From Hypomyces perniciosus (Eukaryota > Ascomycota > Sordariomycetes > Hypocreales > Hypocreaceae), in contig SPDT01000003.1 in the NCBI GenBank assembly GCA_008477525.1, forward strand, positions 2,790,001-2,854,000: a stretch of DNA of 64,000 nucleotides, given 5' to 3'. The position numbers and the translations under genes are program-made. The notes beneath the pieces were generated by a model. The model was not told the DNA's origin. It saw only the letters and a list, made by a program, of their open reading frames with translations, and made no database searches. Position 1 is the first letter of the stretch. Each line of letters begins with the position of its first letter. Positions 1 through 11,897 of the stretch are shown in pieces.

Positions 1-2076
1 GCCAAACAAGAGCAGCTGTTCCGTATCCTTCGGGGCGAACAGACACCTGATCAGCCAGAATCGTCAACCCCGTTCGCGCGTGAGAGACAGCGGCTCGAAG
101 CCGCAATGGCACAGGAGCAGATGGCCTTCCGCATGGAGCAGGTTGTCACCGTCAGAGTCTCAGGGCTTGCCAGGCAACGGCGGAACTTTTTCAGTGTGCT
201 CCAGCCCATCTTCCAACTCATGCGGTTCTTCCTGAGGGAGACTCAGTCATATGTACCCGTGTTGCGGAGTTTCAGGCCGTCCATATTCCCCAACGTCCTC
301 TGCTCCTACGCCAAGATGTTCGAGCTGGCATTGGGCGAGATGGACCGCCGGTTCCAGGCCAAGGGCGACGAGGGTCTCGGCCTGGCACTCTCAGAAGCCA
401 TCGCCGTCCTGGATCGTCTCGGCAACTTCTGCTTTACAGGCGACCCCAGGGTGCTCCCAAACACAGTCCTCGGCCCCCTCATCACGACCGAGAGTCTACG
501 CAAAGGGGCCTGGCCGTATGTGTCGCCGGATATGCTCGACTTTCGCGATTCCATCGGCACCATCAACGTCGCGCGGTGGCCCTGTACAGCCAGCAATAAT
601 CGGCCTATCCTGCTACATGTGGCCGCCTTGGCATACCATTACGGCCCTGTTGTGGCGGCTAACCGGCATAGTCGGGTCTGGTTTGGCCAGCTCGGAGGCA
701 AGGTCATCCGGGATATCAGGGCCGCTGTCCGCTTCCTCGAGGAGATGGTATCCTTCATAACGTTTCAGCTGCGGAGACATCTTGGCCGCGGCATTCGCAG
801 TGGCAGAGAGCCGACCGAGCATGCCAGGCAATCGCAGAGGGTCAATACAGCCTTGGCTGCTTGGGAATCGAGCGATGAGCCGTTCAGTGACCGGTTAGTC
901 CCTTGAAAAGTGGCCTTGGGGCATTTAATCGCTAACGTAAAATGTGCATAGGCAGTTCTGGGTACTCTTCGAAAGGTTGGCATCTGAAGGGCCCCCGCCC
1001 ATGGCCGCATCGAACAAGGCTCGACAGGACTTTGCTAAAGAGATATACCAAGCGTGTATGTCCACCAAGGTCTCCGCGGGCCAGCCTGTTTCTTCAATAC
1101 ACGGGACATGGTTTCTTATCCTGTGCGGGGCGATCCAGTACACGAGCGAAGAAGACGTTTCCAGCCATGATTGGATTAACGGTCTAGCGACGGCCATGGC
1201 CTCAACCGGCATCGAGTGGGCGCCGGGTTCCCATCGCGGCAGACTCACAAGCCGGCGCATTATCCGGCTGGCCGGCGCCACAAAGGCAAAGCAATTCCTC
1301 ACGGCCCGGCCGGGTAGTCTAAAGCGGGCGGCCATAGAGGCGGAACAGCGGATAGCACTGGAGGAGCAGCGGCCGAAGAAAGCACGGAGACCGGTAATTG
1401 ACTTTGGATGCGAAGTTCCCTTCACCACGATACCAAGTTTAATCATGGACGGGTTTGCCAAGCTCGACAAGACATTCGCGAAGGGCAATCAGGCTATATT
1501 AAACCACTATCAGACCGCCCGCAATTGCCTGACATTATGCCTAGGCGATTATCGATGCGACCTAATGTTTATACTGGCTCTGACCGTCGCGGCATCGTCG
1601 GCAACTCCTCAGGTAAAGGTGAACGAGAGGGAGTTTAGTGTAGCACCAAAGAAGAAGGACTCGGCCATGCTGGCGGCGAACATGGTTACGCGAATGCTGT
1701 GGTTCCTGCGGCCAGAGGAGTTCCCGTGGGATAAAGACGAAAGAGGCATTCTCCGTGTCAGTGAGATGACCAAAAAGATAGGTTCGTTCTGCTGGGTTAA
1801 AGTCCAATTAGCCGCTGCTGACAATATGAACGGGGCATAGAACACAAGGGCTGCAATAATCGCATGCTACGCGAGCTGCGATGGATCCGGGCGCAGGGTA
1901 ATCGAGATAGCCCTCGAACCAGCGACTCGCATTTACGGTCGGACGAAGAGCTATACACATTACAGAAGGAGCTAATGAATCTGCGCAAAGATGCAGAACG
2001 CTTCGTCTCAGTGGTGTTCAACAGTAACGATAAAGTGTGGGTAGATCGGTGCTCGTCAATTATTAAGCAAAGGTAG
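1..2076 (+). CDS. Unknown-function gene, 3' part, three exons
   Basis: The reading frame is open from the left edge, so the 5' end is missing. Three exons fit one frame: 1-893, 952-1781 and 1841-2076. Intron 1 (894-951, 58 nt) has GTTAGT, a GCTAAC branch and CATAG, and keeps the frame (CG+G). Intron 2 ends at 1840 with GCTGAC and CATAG; its donor is GTTCGT at 1782 or GTGAGA at 1761, and both keep phase. Without the introns the frame ends at 906 and 1840. The visible product is about 650 residues, rich in Glu/Arg helices at the start (ARERQRLEAAMAQEQ), with no domain I recognise. There are no in-frame stops, unlike the neighbouring relics, so it may be functional. It could be part of a repeated accessory family. 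Confidence 0.6.
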
Positions 2077-2120
2077 GGAAGGTTCTCGGAGCTATAGTTA
2101 TACTAGTACACGCAAACTTC

Positions 2121-2178
2121 CGACTAAACCTGACTTATTCAATAAGTAACAAGACCTATATAGACTATCCAGAAGTCC
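2121..2178 (+). repeat. Dispersed 58-bp repeat, copy 1
   Basis: It aligns without gaps to 9006-9063 at about 51 of 58 positions. It starts CGACTAAACCTGACTTAT and ends CCAGAAGTCC. The differences are mostly transitions, as in RIP-mutated copies. Both copies lie just downstream of a coding unit (the unknown gene here, the Cys-rich relic at 9 kb). They may be 3' ends of one duplicated block or a transposon terminus. Confidence 0.6.
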
Positions 2179-2284
2179 CAATCAAATCAGTCCTATCTAA
2201 TTTAGAGAGGCAGACCTAGTTATTAGTCTACTGAGCCCGCTTCATTCAGCGAATGCGGTCAGCGAATTCCTGCCAATCTCTAAT

Positions 2285-2930
2285 CTATAGCCTAGTGCTT
2301 CCATTCCCTTCACTATCCAGGACAATGAAATATCTATTCCCCTGCATATAATCTTCTAATTCAAGGCTATCGACTTCCATAGTATTACGAATAGTAGTAA
2401 GCAATAAGGTCCAGCTACCCCCACCAGAGATAATTTTAATAGTATACAAGTGGGTCTCTCGCAGTGTCTGACTGTGGCGACGAAGGAGTATAGTCAACTC
2501 GGCTTCAGTGCAGTCTACACCATGGAGCTCCAGTGCCTTTAAGTTTAGGATAGTTAGCTCTGAGCTCAGGTAGGGAAATGTCTAGTATTTATCGCAGTAA
2601 TCGAAGTCTAGCCTAAGATGCATCAAGGCCGGGAAAAGACGGATGAAGTTAATGAGGTCTCCCTCCCATTTACGTGATTCGACTGCTTTACAAGCCAACG
2701 TTAGGTTATCCGGGTCCGAGTAGATTGAGAGATATAAGCAAGTAAGTGTTGTGAGATGTGATTCCTGTAGCGCTTTAGAGCAACCAGACAATCGAAGCAT
2801 CTCTGTACTAAGGCGGTCCCAGTTGGTCTTATCGAGGTGGCCAAATCCAATTTTAAGTCTCTCCAGCCTCAAGCCGGTTTTTATCTTGGTGGTGAGGCGT
2901 ATTGTAAAAGCTAGCTAGCGCCCGTGTGCT
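2285..2930 (-). pseudogene. LRR/F-box-like protein relic
   Basis: On the minus strand one frame runs from about 2930 to 2285 with a single internal stop, TAG at 2584-2582, a change that CAG to TAG would explain. The translation has short leucine-rich segments (LERLKIGFGHLDK, LSGCSKALQESHLTTL, ILRRHSQTLRETHLY). These resemble the C-terminal leucine-rich part of fungal F-box proteins, where ILRRHS.TLRELHL is a common pattern (family knowledge). No F-box is visible upstream; the frame stops in AT-rich sequence near 2935. A truncated, mutated copy is the simplest reading. The family assignment is tentative. Confidence 0.45.
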
Positions 2931-3239
2931 GAGGGGGCGGGGTAGCTTTCCGTTAAAAGTGGGGTCATTCAAGATCACCCACTTAATAGAAGGGAGCACA
3001 ACGGGAACAATAACGCGTGCTGGATTGGTTCGGCTACAGGTTGCGGACAACGTACCGGCGATTCGGACGGATAATCGCGGTGCCTGCGTGGAGTGGCTTC
3101 AATTGGTTGGCTTCCCCCAGCCTCACAAGTAATGGGCCACAATTAAAAAGAGTTGGGAGGAGTTTCTATCTGCAACGTCATCCCCCCGCCATGGCTCCCC
3201 ATTGACCACGGCGTACCGGCAGCGCCGAGCAATTCAGCA

Positions 3240-4034
3240 CACGTTCTGGGATGGTGTAGATGGACTGGAGGCGTTGTCAGAGCGATGGCCAGGCTGGTGC
3301 TGAACCAGGAGACAGAAGTACAGGAAGGTTAAGTATTCGAGTCCCTAGCGGCTAGGTGGCTGCTGGGGAGAAGGCGACGTTTCCAATTCCATAGCTTCCG
3401 GAAAAGAGGTAAGCTAGACAGGATGGGACTGTCGCTCAATGAGGCCCAGAGACAGTTATTGAGCGACTTGGTATCGACGTTATCATCGTCAGCAAGGTCG
3501 GCGATAGGGCCCGACCTCTATGAGACGGTGGATCTGCAAGAAGCACTTAAGGCGCTGCTAATGGCGATAGTTACAGATGAGGCCATTACGGTGCGGAGCA
3601 ATGCAGTATTCTAATGGACAGCCATCTTGGTATGGTCTGCCGTGGAGGGAGAGGAAGAAGGAGATGACTTTATCAGCCGGGGTCGGTTCCGGTCAAACAT
3701 CTTACCCATGGATATCGACATACGGGACCGCGTGGAGGCGATAGGCCATTACAGCAAGGTGTTGATTCTGGATAAGGCATTCTAGGGCTTTACGGGCCAG
3801 CAGAGGCGGATGACGCAGATCCAGAGCGACCTGAATAAGATAGACAATAAGTGGCTTAACGCAGAGGCAGGGCCGCGGCCAGATGACAGATTGGATCAGA
3901 GGGATTGCTCGTCAGAGGCATGGGTCCAGGTGCTCATGCATATAGCGAAGGAGAGACAAAGGCTTTTGGGCGGGACGGTAAGAACATTCATGTATAACAT
4001 AGGGAGGCTTCAGCAGCAGTTGAAAAAAGCCTAG
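3240..4034 (+). pseudogene. Unknown ORF broken by three nonsense codons
   Basis: One plus-strand frame continues from about 3240 to the terminal stop at 4032-4034 if three internal stops are read through: TAA at 3330, TAA at 3612 and TAG at 3783. The translated text looks coding throughout, for example LNEAQRQLLSDLVSTL and MTQIQSDLNKIDNKWLNAEA, with a Gln/Lys-rich helical end. All three stops could come from CAA or CAG by C to T. No frameshift is needed. I do not recognise the family. Its position between other relics suggests a repeated family silenced by RIP. Confidence 0.5.
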
Positions 4035-4189
4035 AGAGGAGATCATCTTTATAAGGCAGGGGAGGGTAGCGGCATATAATACTAAGAGTAGTGGGACAAA
4101 GCATCATTATTAAACGATCAATTCTAACTCATAAACCCAAACAACATTCATGTCCCGATCCATGGAAAGTCTAAATACCAAAGCCTATA

Positions 4190-4550
4190 TATTATTCCAC
4201 CGCGCGATCTATGCATGGATCCTCGGCAATACCCTTCTCAAACTCCTTTAGAGCGATAGCAATGTTCTAAAGATAATGGGCCTTGGTAATGCGACTGCCG
4301 GCCAGGTGGAAGACTGCGAGACGCGAGGCATCGACGGAGGTCTGAATGTAGTAACCGTGAACGCGGACTGACTGTCCATCGATATTAAATGTCTGGCATA
4401 ACCCCTTTACCCGCAAATCGTCAACGCAAACTAAAACACAACAATCAGCAGGCAAGGACAGAGGAGAGAACGTCACGGGCAGCACATACAGGGCTGGGTA
4501 GTGGTTATCTGATCCTCCATTATCGCACTGGTAGTTGAGGCACTAGAAAT
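4190..4550 (-). pseudogene. Short unknown ORF relic with one stop
   Basis: The minus-strand frame reads from about 4550 to 4190, interrupted only by TAG near 4266 (possible CAG to TAG). Before it lies a hydrophobic, Cys- and Asp-containing stretch (LPADCCVLVCVDDLRVKG) and after it NIAIALKEFEKGIAEDP before a terminal TAA. No start codon or domain is evident, so this is probably only the 3' part of a gene. Function unknown. Confidence 0.35.
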
Positions 4551-5057
4551 ATGGTCAGTATAGCTAATTGCGCATAGTTAAGCGAGGGAAACCTAGGCGT
4601 ACAAGAGACACGGAGTCGTGGCGTAGGAGTTTAAGTTGCTTGACAGGCAGGGGAAAGGCGCTGCAGATGGTAATGAGAGAGTGCTAGTTGGAGAGGTTGA
4701 AGGAGGAGAAAGAGAGTTTATTTCTGGCGGGAGGGTGGAGTCTCTTTATGTAGAAAAGGGCAGAGGGTGAGGTGAATGCAAAGTGAATGTAAAGTGACTC
4801 GCACTATTGAATACGCCATTAAACACAGAGCCAAGCCGAACAAAAGCCAGGACCTAAGTAGCAACTTAATAGAGAGTGAGTGGAATGTGAGAAAGGGTTA
4901 ATAAACCGGAATGATACGCGAGGGACATTATGCAGCAATCGCACCAGCATAGAAAGACATGAATTTAACTAGAAGACCGAACCTAAGCAACAATCAACAG
5001 AAACCACTGCCAAAACATTATCATTCCGCAAAGGCAAGCCACACACTGCCAAAACCA

Positions 5058-5862
5058 TTAACTAACAAGCTTAACCCCATTGCCACTCTCCTCGGCATCG
5101 ACGTCGCCACCGGCATCAGCGTCACCACCAGCATCAACATCGTCGTCCAAAACTTCCACTACTTCACGGCGCACAGGCGGACGAGGTGTGGGTGACCAGG
5201 CAGGGAGTAAGGATCGGGAGGCAGCGCTTGAAGCGTGGGACTGCGCAGGGCTCAGAGCGCCCGAGGCATTTGGTTCTGCCTTTACAAACGCTGGCGCTTG
5301 TCGCATGCGCTTTCGTGATCGCTCCCTGCCGATGCTGATGGCAGTAGAGAGAATAGAGGCGTCGTCGGAGTCGAGGACTAGAGGATTGAAGGCATCATCA
5401 CCCTGATGTCATTAGCATAGATCCCGTAGAGAAGCAGACTACACGTACCAGTAGAGCCGAAGGCCTACCAACGGATGCACACGCCTTGTCCCAAGAGACA
5501 GCAGCACGACCACCAGCCCGAAGACCACGGTTGTGCAACTCGAGATTCCATTGGCCGACACTGTAGAGCGGGTGTTGCGAAGACGTGCCGACCTCCTACG
5601 CCGCCACCTCAACCATTGTCGGAACCAACGTCATTGCGGCGAGTACGGCAGCCGGACGATCACCCTTCGAATGTAAGAGCTCATCAAACGTAGTATAGAG
5701 GTTGCGGGAAGAGAGGGCCCAGTCCCTCCGAAGACTGTGGGCGTGCGAATTGCCATTCTCGTCGCGCAGCGTAAAGGTTTCTCTCTCGGTCGATGGCAGG
5801 GTTCGAGTTCGGACTTGGCGATTCGAGGACGAGGAGACGGCAGAGGGGCTGGGGATCGACAT
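5058..5862 (-). CDS. Possible small multi-exon gene with acidic Gly/Asp-rich end
   Basis: The minus strand gives a plausible C-terminal exon (about 5401-5058) with VLDSDDASI, a basic RERSRKRMRQ patch, a Pro/Ser stretch and an acidic DDDVDAGGDADAGGDVDAEE tail. It is preceded by a good 3' splice site (GCTAATGACATCAG) and, about 46 nt upstream, a GTACGT donor. An upstream frame (5862-5596) begins MSIPSPSAVSSSSNRQ and ends in TAG, which an unidentified intron or a mutation must explain. The structure is unresolved and no family is recognised. Low-complexity DNA could also give the acidic run by chance. Confidence 0.3.
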
Positions 5863-6039
5863 AACGGGCAGACGAACACACTATCAAGACAATATAATAT
5901 TAGCAGCCCGTGGCAGAAGAGGAATTGAAGCAATACTTACCTGCAGGGAGAAAGGAGCGCGATGAGGTCATCCGGGCCACTGGTGTGGTGGGGAAGAAGA
6001 GAGGAGGGGCAGACAAGTAGCGGGGGCGGGGTCTAGTGC

Positions 6040-7008
6040 ACAGCTATTCTGCCCAATCACTCGCCACACCGCCTGCCAACTCGGGACGATATACCAAGGA
6101 AAAGGTAAAAAGCATGTCAAGTCTAGTCGCAGTGGGACGAAGCTGCAGTCCAGCGTCAGTACGGAGTAGTCATGGCATGAACGTGTTGGAAAACCCAGCT
6201 ACGTAGTCAGCTTGATCACATCACAGAAAACCGGGGCCCAGAATTGTCCTCAATTACTCTCTCATCCTCCCATCTTCATTAGATTCTCTTCCAGCCATTT
6301 TATCATAGAAACAGAGCGCCGCGCATTCTGTTTCACCCTTGCATACATATTTTTGCTTATTCCAACAACTAGACCGACGTTATCCGACAGAACGCGTCAT
6401 CGGCGAAGCTAACAATCTGCAAGACAGATATCGTATACGAAAGCCATCTGACTCGGAACCGTTCGGGCGACGAGACAGGACACCTTAGGCCTCGTAGCCA
6501 ATGCTATTATTATTTCTAGTAGAGTTGATTTTACAGCCCTACTTTATTAGGGGTAGATACTATAACGAGTTAATAACCGCCGCGAATATAATGGCGGGAC
6601 ATTCAGTGAATAGGGAATTAGGAAGACGAATAGGGAGACTGGGGGATAAAAGAAGGTTAAGGAAATGGGATATAATAATAGCAAGAAGAAGGGGGAGAAA
6701 ATAGAAGGGGACGGCGAATGATTATATTGCCGATATAATAGGTTTGGGTGTTATATAGATATTGGATTGTGGAAGCCTTATATGCGCTTGCCAATTATAA
6801 GATGAAGGCGGGTGGTATTATAATGTGGATGATGATGCCTATCTCGGAGTAGATTAGCCAGAATATAAGTTGGGGATAGTGGTTGTGGCTAGAAATTAGC
6901 GCGCCCTGGGGCTAATAAGAATTAATATACTCTACCCCATATAACAACGCGTCGAGCAATTTACATAGCATCCTGTGAAACACATCCCATCAAGGCAGCA
7001 TATATCTT
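6040..7008. other. AT-rich relic DNA without genes
   Basis: From about 6500 to 6960 the sequence is very rich in TA and ATA steps, with only short stop-ridden frames. It looks like heavily mutated former repeat sequence. No terminal repeats or coding text can be recovered. The flanks (6040-6500) show nothing I can name. Confidence 0.5.
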
Positions 7009-7011
7009 TAA

Positions 7012-8943
7012 CGCCATATCCAGATCTTACAGCCAACAAGAGGCCAAGAAGTCGCAATTCTCAGCAAAGCCAACCAGGCATTTAATAACCAACCACTGAA
7101 GCGTCGTTTATCGCAACCAATTGACAGGCAAGATATAAAACGGCAAGATATAGAGTCAACGAGCGATAAGGATAACGACAATGATGATGATGTTCAAGAA
7201 AATAAGTGGATGCTGCGATTTTATTTAACCCCGACACCTTGCACTCGTCCCCTGCGCGACGCCACTCCATTCAACCTCTCGGCGCAATCAGTAAAGGCGA
7301 GTCGTGTGCTGCAAGGCGCCCTAGAAGATTCGTTGCTCCATTGGAAACCACCCAAGCCAATCAATTCATAGTCCGAGAAAGACCTGTATAACTGGTACGA
7401 CAGCAGGAAACGGCCATCCACATCTTCATATGCGCTAGAGCTTATCCATTGGGACTGTTGGGCGGACCATCCACTCGACGGGTCCTTTAATGAACATTCA
7501 TTCAAGCAACAACTCGAACGATGGTTCGTCCGTTGCCCCCTCTGCCTTCTCCATCGAGATCCTGCTTGTCACGAACATCGTCTATCTCAGTGTCCAAGGC
7601 CCGAAGCGTATCTTGCAAATTCCATCTACCATCGCCTCATACAGGCCATGCACCACATTCAGTCGACATCCGCCTCCCAGGTCTATAGTCTCGTCTCCTG
7701 GTGCCAGACATGTTGTTTGCCCCGTTGCCACTGCCCTGTGTTCATGAAGTTGATCGATAAGGGAGACTCCGCCTTTGAGACAGACAGGGAGCTTCCAGGT
7801 GATGATTATCAGTGGGTGCACTCAAATGGACAAGACGAATGTCGCTTCCGTGGTGTCATCATCAATGCAGTGGCCGCAATGTCAACCTTCACTTTATCCG
7901 ACCAGGAGACCATTTGGCAACGAGTGTGCAAATGGCAGGGCAGCAGTCGAACCCGTTTCTTCCGTAATTTAGGAATAGGCGGGCGGCTCCTCTCGCCAAT
8001 GCAGTGGGGCACGCGGGTGGTGCCCATCATCCTGCGTGTCTTTCATCAGCTGGACTATGCTGTCGAAGATGCGTGGGTTAAGAAGCTCGTCGAGCAGCGC
8101 CGCGTTGAGCTGAAGGCATTGACGCGGGGGCAATGGCTTGATCAATCCTCGATAGATACCCCCCTACCTTGGCCGCTGCGACCAACGGATCCACAAGGAG
8201 ACCAGCTCGCTCTGCAGGCTGCCAATTACAAATTCACGTTGCATGATGCCATCAAGGAGGCGCTTGACTACAACGAGTATGTGACGGAGCGTGGTTGGGG
8301 CTATGGTCAAGAATGGGTCTGGAATGAACTTAAAATACAAATCCAGGCCTGGAGTAAGACTGGCATTCGCTGCCAGCTATGCAGGGCATATGAATGGAGC
8401 GAGGCTTGCTATGATCACGACGCGGCAGCGTGCGAATTACGTCAGGAGTCAAGCCAAGTTAAGGCGCTCTTGCGTAGCTGGTCGGATTTCCATGGAGCAG
8501 AAGGGGGTGTAGGGGAGCAATGTTCCTCCTATCAGTGCCCAACTGCAGTATGTCAACCGCCTTCTAAGTCGGATATTGACCCTTATCGCAGGGGTGATTA
8601 TTTTAATATACACCTAAGCCATCAGCAAAGGTGTTTTGGTATTGCGGTAGTGAAGCAGACTGTGGCGGCCCTATTGGTAGTCGCAAACGGTGCCTTGGGA
8701 AAGATGGTGGTAGAGAGGGAGCTGAGGCTCAAGCGAGGGCAGCACGGCACATACGATCAGGTAGTTCAGGGGTGGATCGATGGGCATGTCACACACAACA
8801 GCCTCCCACAGGAATGGTTGGAAGAGCAAGTCCATATTGGAGATTCTACCGCGCCTCGTATTTTCAGCCTCTTTCAAGCACTGCTTGGAGGACTTCCAGC
8901 ATTATGGCAGGCTGGGTGTTTAATAAGTAAGCCAGGGCCCTGA
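7012..8943 (+). pseudogene. Cys/His-rich relic, perhaps C-terminus of a telomere-linked RecQ-type helicase
   Basis: Frame 1 is open from 7012 to the stop at 8941-8943 except for TAG at 7369-7371; a further TAA at 7009 closes it upstream. The translation has a first zinc-like module around 7510-7760 (WFVRCPLC, then H, SQCPRPEA, WCQTCCLPRCHCP, CRFRGV). A second, more distant version lies at 8360-8640 (IRCQLC, W, CYDHDAAAC, SYQCPTAVC, QQRCFGIAVV). A W..CPxC...H....C....CxxCxxPxxxC layout is what I associate with the tail of fungal telomere-linked RecQ-type helicases. No helicase motifs are present, so this would be a 5'-truncated copy. Identity is an inference; the conserved Cys spacing is seen directly. 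Confidence 0.4.
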
Positions 8944-9005
8944 GGGTTATTACTATTGAACCAAGGGTTGCTTGTAAATAGGTGAAATATAACTAGGTTG
9001 ACTTG

Positions 9006-9063
9006 CGACTAAACCTGACTTATCTAACAAGTCACAATACTTATATAGACTACCCAGAAGTCC
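9006..9063 (+). repeat. Dispersed 58-bp repeat, copy 2
   Basis: Second copy of the repeat at 2121-2178, in the same orientation, about 51 of 58 identical. It starts roughly 60 bp after the stop of the Cys-rich relic. Confidence 0.6.
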
Positions 9064-9189
9064 GACGTGACTATCACCTCTATCTTCCGTTTGGTTTGAA
9101 GGCGGTACAGACTTGGGGGACAGCAGCAGGGTAGTATCTGAAGACAGCTTGGTCATCACTCTGTTGAGTATTGATGGTGCTGGATGCTG

Positions 9190-9843
9190 TTGGAATGCTT
9201 GAACTCCCCACGGTGGTACATAGCAGTCGTCGTAAACGTGGTCGTAAGACCGCTTTCAGCGGTGGTAACAGTCATTACCATAGTCACCGTGATGGCCGAG
9301 AAGAGTGGCATTGATTGGCACTACAGCCCATTCCGTTGGGGCAGCATCCATAGCCCACTGACGATGGGCAAAGGCGCTGGTGGGATGGACGGCCATACGT
9401 GTACGATGACCAAGACGGAGGCACACATTCATCCGCCGTCTGACAGTTGAAGCCATCTGGACAACAACCAGCTGCAAATTATGTCAGATGAGATGCCACG
9501 CGGCAGACTGAATTAACTCACCGCCATAGACTTTGTCGCAGGCATGTCACCCTGCCTTGGTTCCGCATGACACGGGGTTCCTGGTCGTTGCGTAGCAGCT
9601 ATTCGCAGCGCAAGCATAGTTATCCGAACAACAGTTTCCGCCCAAGCTCGACGGACACAACTTTATGCCAGTTCCACAAGCATCGGCTCTCTTCTCATAA
9701 AAGACAAACATGCTGCGTGATCTGAGCCTTTTAGCCACTCGGTGGACACCGTCTAATTGCTTGAAGTCGGCAGTGTCCGCCGCCAGACCCCAAAGAGTGG
9801 CGACCAGGGACATGGTGCAAACGGAATACTCCGAAAACAGCAT
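9190..9843 (-). pseudogene. Broken Cys-rich secreted/GPI-type protein
   Basis: The minus-strand frame starts at 9843 with a hydrophobic leader (MLFSEYSVCTMSLVATLWGL). It continues into a Cys-rich array: CGTGIKLCPSSLGGNCC, ACAANSCYATTRNP. Intron 9521-9472 (50 nt, GTGAGT...CTGAC...GCAG) joins it to GCCPDGFNCQTADECVPP and GYGCCPNGMGCSANQC, a pattern known from fungal GPI-anchored cell-surface proteins. Two lesions break it. A TGA at 9549-9547 stands where the family usually has Trp after GTKAG, and a frameshift follows the last Cys motif, after which the Thr/Val-rich stalk (TVTTAESGLTTTFTTTA) lies in another frame. The stalk and Cys repeats were presumably extracellular. A pseudogene is the best reading. 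Confidence 0.65.
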
Positions 9844-10910
9844 CGTTGCTCACTGTATCTCGTGAATAGGAGCAGATGGAGAAGATGGAGGTCAACATAC
9901 GGGTAGACTTGGTCATGTAGTAAGTGCGGGGCTGCTTGCTGAAGCCAGTAAGAACAGAAGTTGAAACAGAGTTTCGCTTTGCTGAATGGGATTCCGTTGG
10001 ACGTCTTGTTGATGTGGTCTTCTCCCAGGGCTATGCCAGTCCGTTTGGTCATCTTTATAGATCAAGTCCACTCTTAGTTGCGAAGCCTAAGTTGAGGGCT
10101 CGTCTTGTGCCAAGATCAGGCGTTGTCCGTGACAGATAGGGCGGTGGTTACATGACCGCCAATATCGTTCCCGCTGCGGCAGCAGGTGTCGGGCTGAGTT
10201 GAGCAAGTGAGATAGGCGCCGAGACTTGATCTGGTATCTGCTCTATTCCTTGCCCCCAATACCCGGGTTGATGGTGAACGGAGACATTGTTGCAAACGGG
10301 TGGGCGAGCGAGACCTCTGGGGTCTGAAGAGGCGGAGAGGCAGCAGTGAGGCGAGTAGGGTCGTGAAGGGTGGCATTGCAGCGCACAACAGCGAGGCTGA
10401 TGGGATGCATTAGGTCAATATTTCTGTGTAATGGTAATGCCTGGTTGCTCATTAACCAAGCTGCACGTTTCGCCGTGGCCATTAGCCATGAAGTTGTGGC
10501 TGACGAAGATTGTATAGTCTGGCGGTGGCTCTTCTGCACATGTCTGATGATCTTGATGGTGTCCTAGGTGCAATCATGAGCCAATGAGTGAGCCACACAT
10601 GATATTGCCGGCCCTCCTCTCTGCACAGAAGAGAGATGCCATATTTAGATCAATGTTCCACAGGAGCCTCAGACAGAATGTCAGATTTGGGGAGGGAGGG
10701 TTCTAGAACATGGCGTTTGATGGGGAGTGACAGTGTCAACCTCAGTAACGAATAGTTCCACATCACGGCACATTCCTTCATTCCAACAAACATTCCTTGA
10801 TTCCTTACTAGCTTGCAATAACAGCCGGATCCGTAAGTCAATGACGATATCATGACAGCTAGTTTTCCTAGATCCGGGTGGTCATGATCAATTAGTTAGC
10901 AAGTTTTCAT

Positions 10911-10980
10911 GTATTTAAGCAACAGCTTTTCCCACCTAACTTGGGATCAGCAAGAGTGTCGAATTCTATTATTTATGCAC
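10911..10980 (+). repeat. Dispersed 70-bp repeat, copy 1 (possible LTR remnant)
   Basis: It aligns gaplessly with 40141-40210 at about 58 of 70 positions. Both contain GTATTTAAG (TATA-like), CCCACCTAACTTGGGA and GAATTC. A TATA-like box followed by a conserved initiation region is what a solo LTR promoter would show, but no LTR ends were found. Confidence 0.55.
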
Positions 10981-11349
10981 CTGCCAATGAGCCCTCATAC
11001 TGTTGATCTGTGATTGATAGACAGCTAGATGTCACCGCATCGTTTATAGAAGTTAGGCTTTGGTATGAAGGTGAAGTGCAGAGCCGCAAGTACGTGTTGA
11101 GAGCGAGTGAGAGCCAGGCACTTGATGATGAGGATGGAGATGAAGAGATGAAGAGACGAGATGGACGAGAGAAATGAGGCATAACGGTAAGTCACACCTA
11201 GAACGCATCCTGAACTGTCCCGTACTTCGTACTCCGTACTGCAGTCGACAATTGCTGGGCAGAATAGTGGCGCATGCCCCCTAAAGCACTCCTGGGCTCC
11301 CCTAAGGCACTTCCTGTAGGTATGGGTTGCAGTGTGCCGTGCAGACCGC

Positions 11350-11414
11350 CTTCTCAAGAGGGCTTCCCAAGAAGGCTTCCCAAGAGGGCTTCCCAAGAAG
11401 GCTTCTCAAGAGGG
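11350..11414 (+). repeat. 13-bp tandem repeat, five units
   Basis: Five consecutive 13-bp units alternate between CTTCYCAAGAGGG and CTTCCCAAGAAGG. The array sits in non-coding DNA. Confidence 0.85.
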
Positions 11415-11872
11415 CTGTGATGAGCCAACAGCAACATCATCAGATATGGGCTCAACAAACCACACGGCCTGCCCAAGGCCTGCTTCTCTCAGGCCTCAAC
11501 GTTCTCGGTGCAGGGCTGCCACGTTGTGGCGCCAATCGCGGGATTGCTGCTAATACCAAGTGCGAAGTCCGGACTGCTCGCAACTCCATGAGGTTCGACT
11601 CGGACTTGCACCAGACCCAGCTCGCGGGTAAAAAGGGCAGACAAAGGCGATTAGATTGGCAAACAAAAAATACTCACCTTGATCTTCCGGCCCGGAATGC
11701 GTACTAGAGAGGCCCGGCCCGTGTCGACACATACATTACATACATGCTCCGTACATACACATGCATACCAATGACTACTCGTACATGCAGACAGACCTAT
11801 GGTTGCTGATCTCCCATGCATGCGATAGAACACATACCATTTGGTATTGTTACGACCAGCCAGTAATTAAGG

Positions 11873-11897
11873 ACACACACACACACACACACACACA
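11873..11897. repeat. (AC)n microsatellite
   Basis: An uninterrupted AC dinucleotide run of about 25 bp. Confidence 0.9.
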
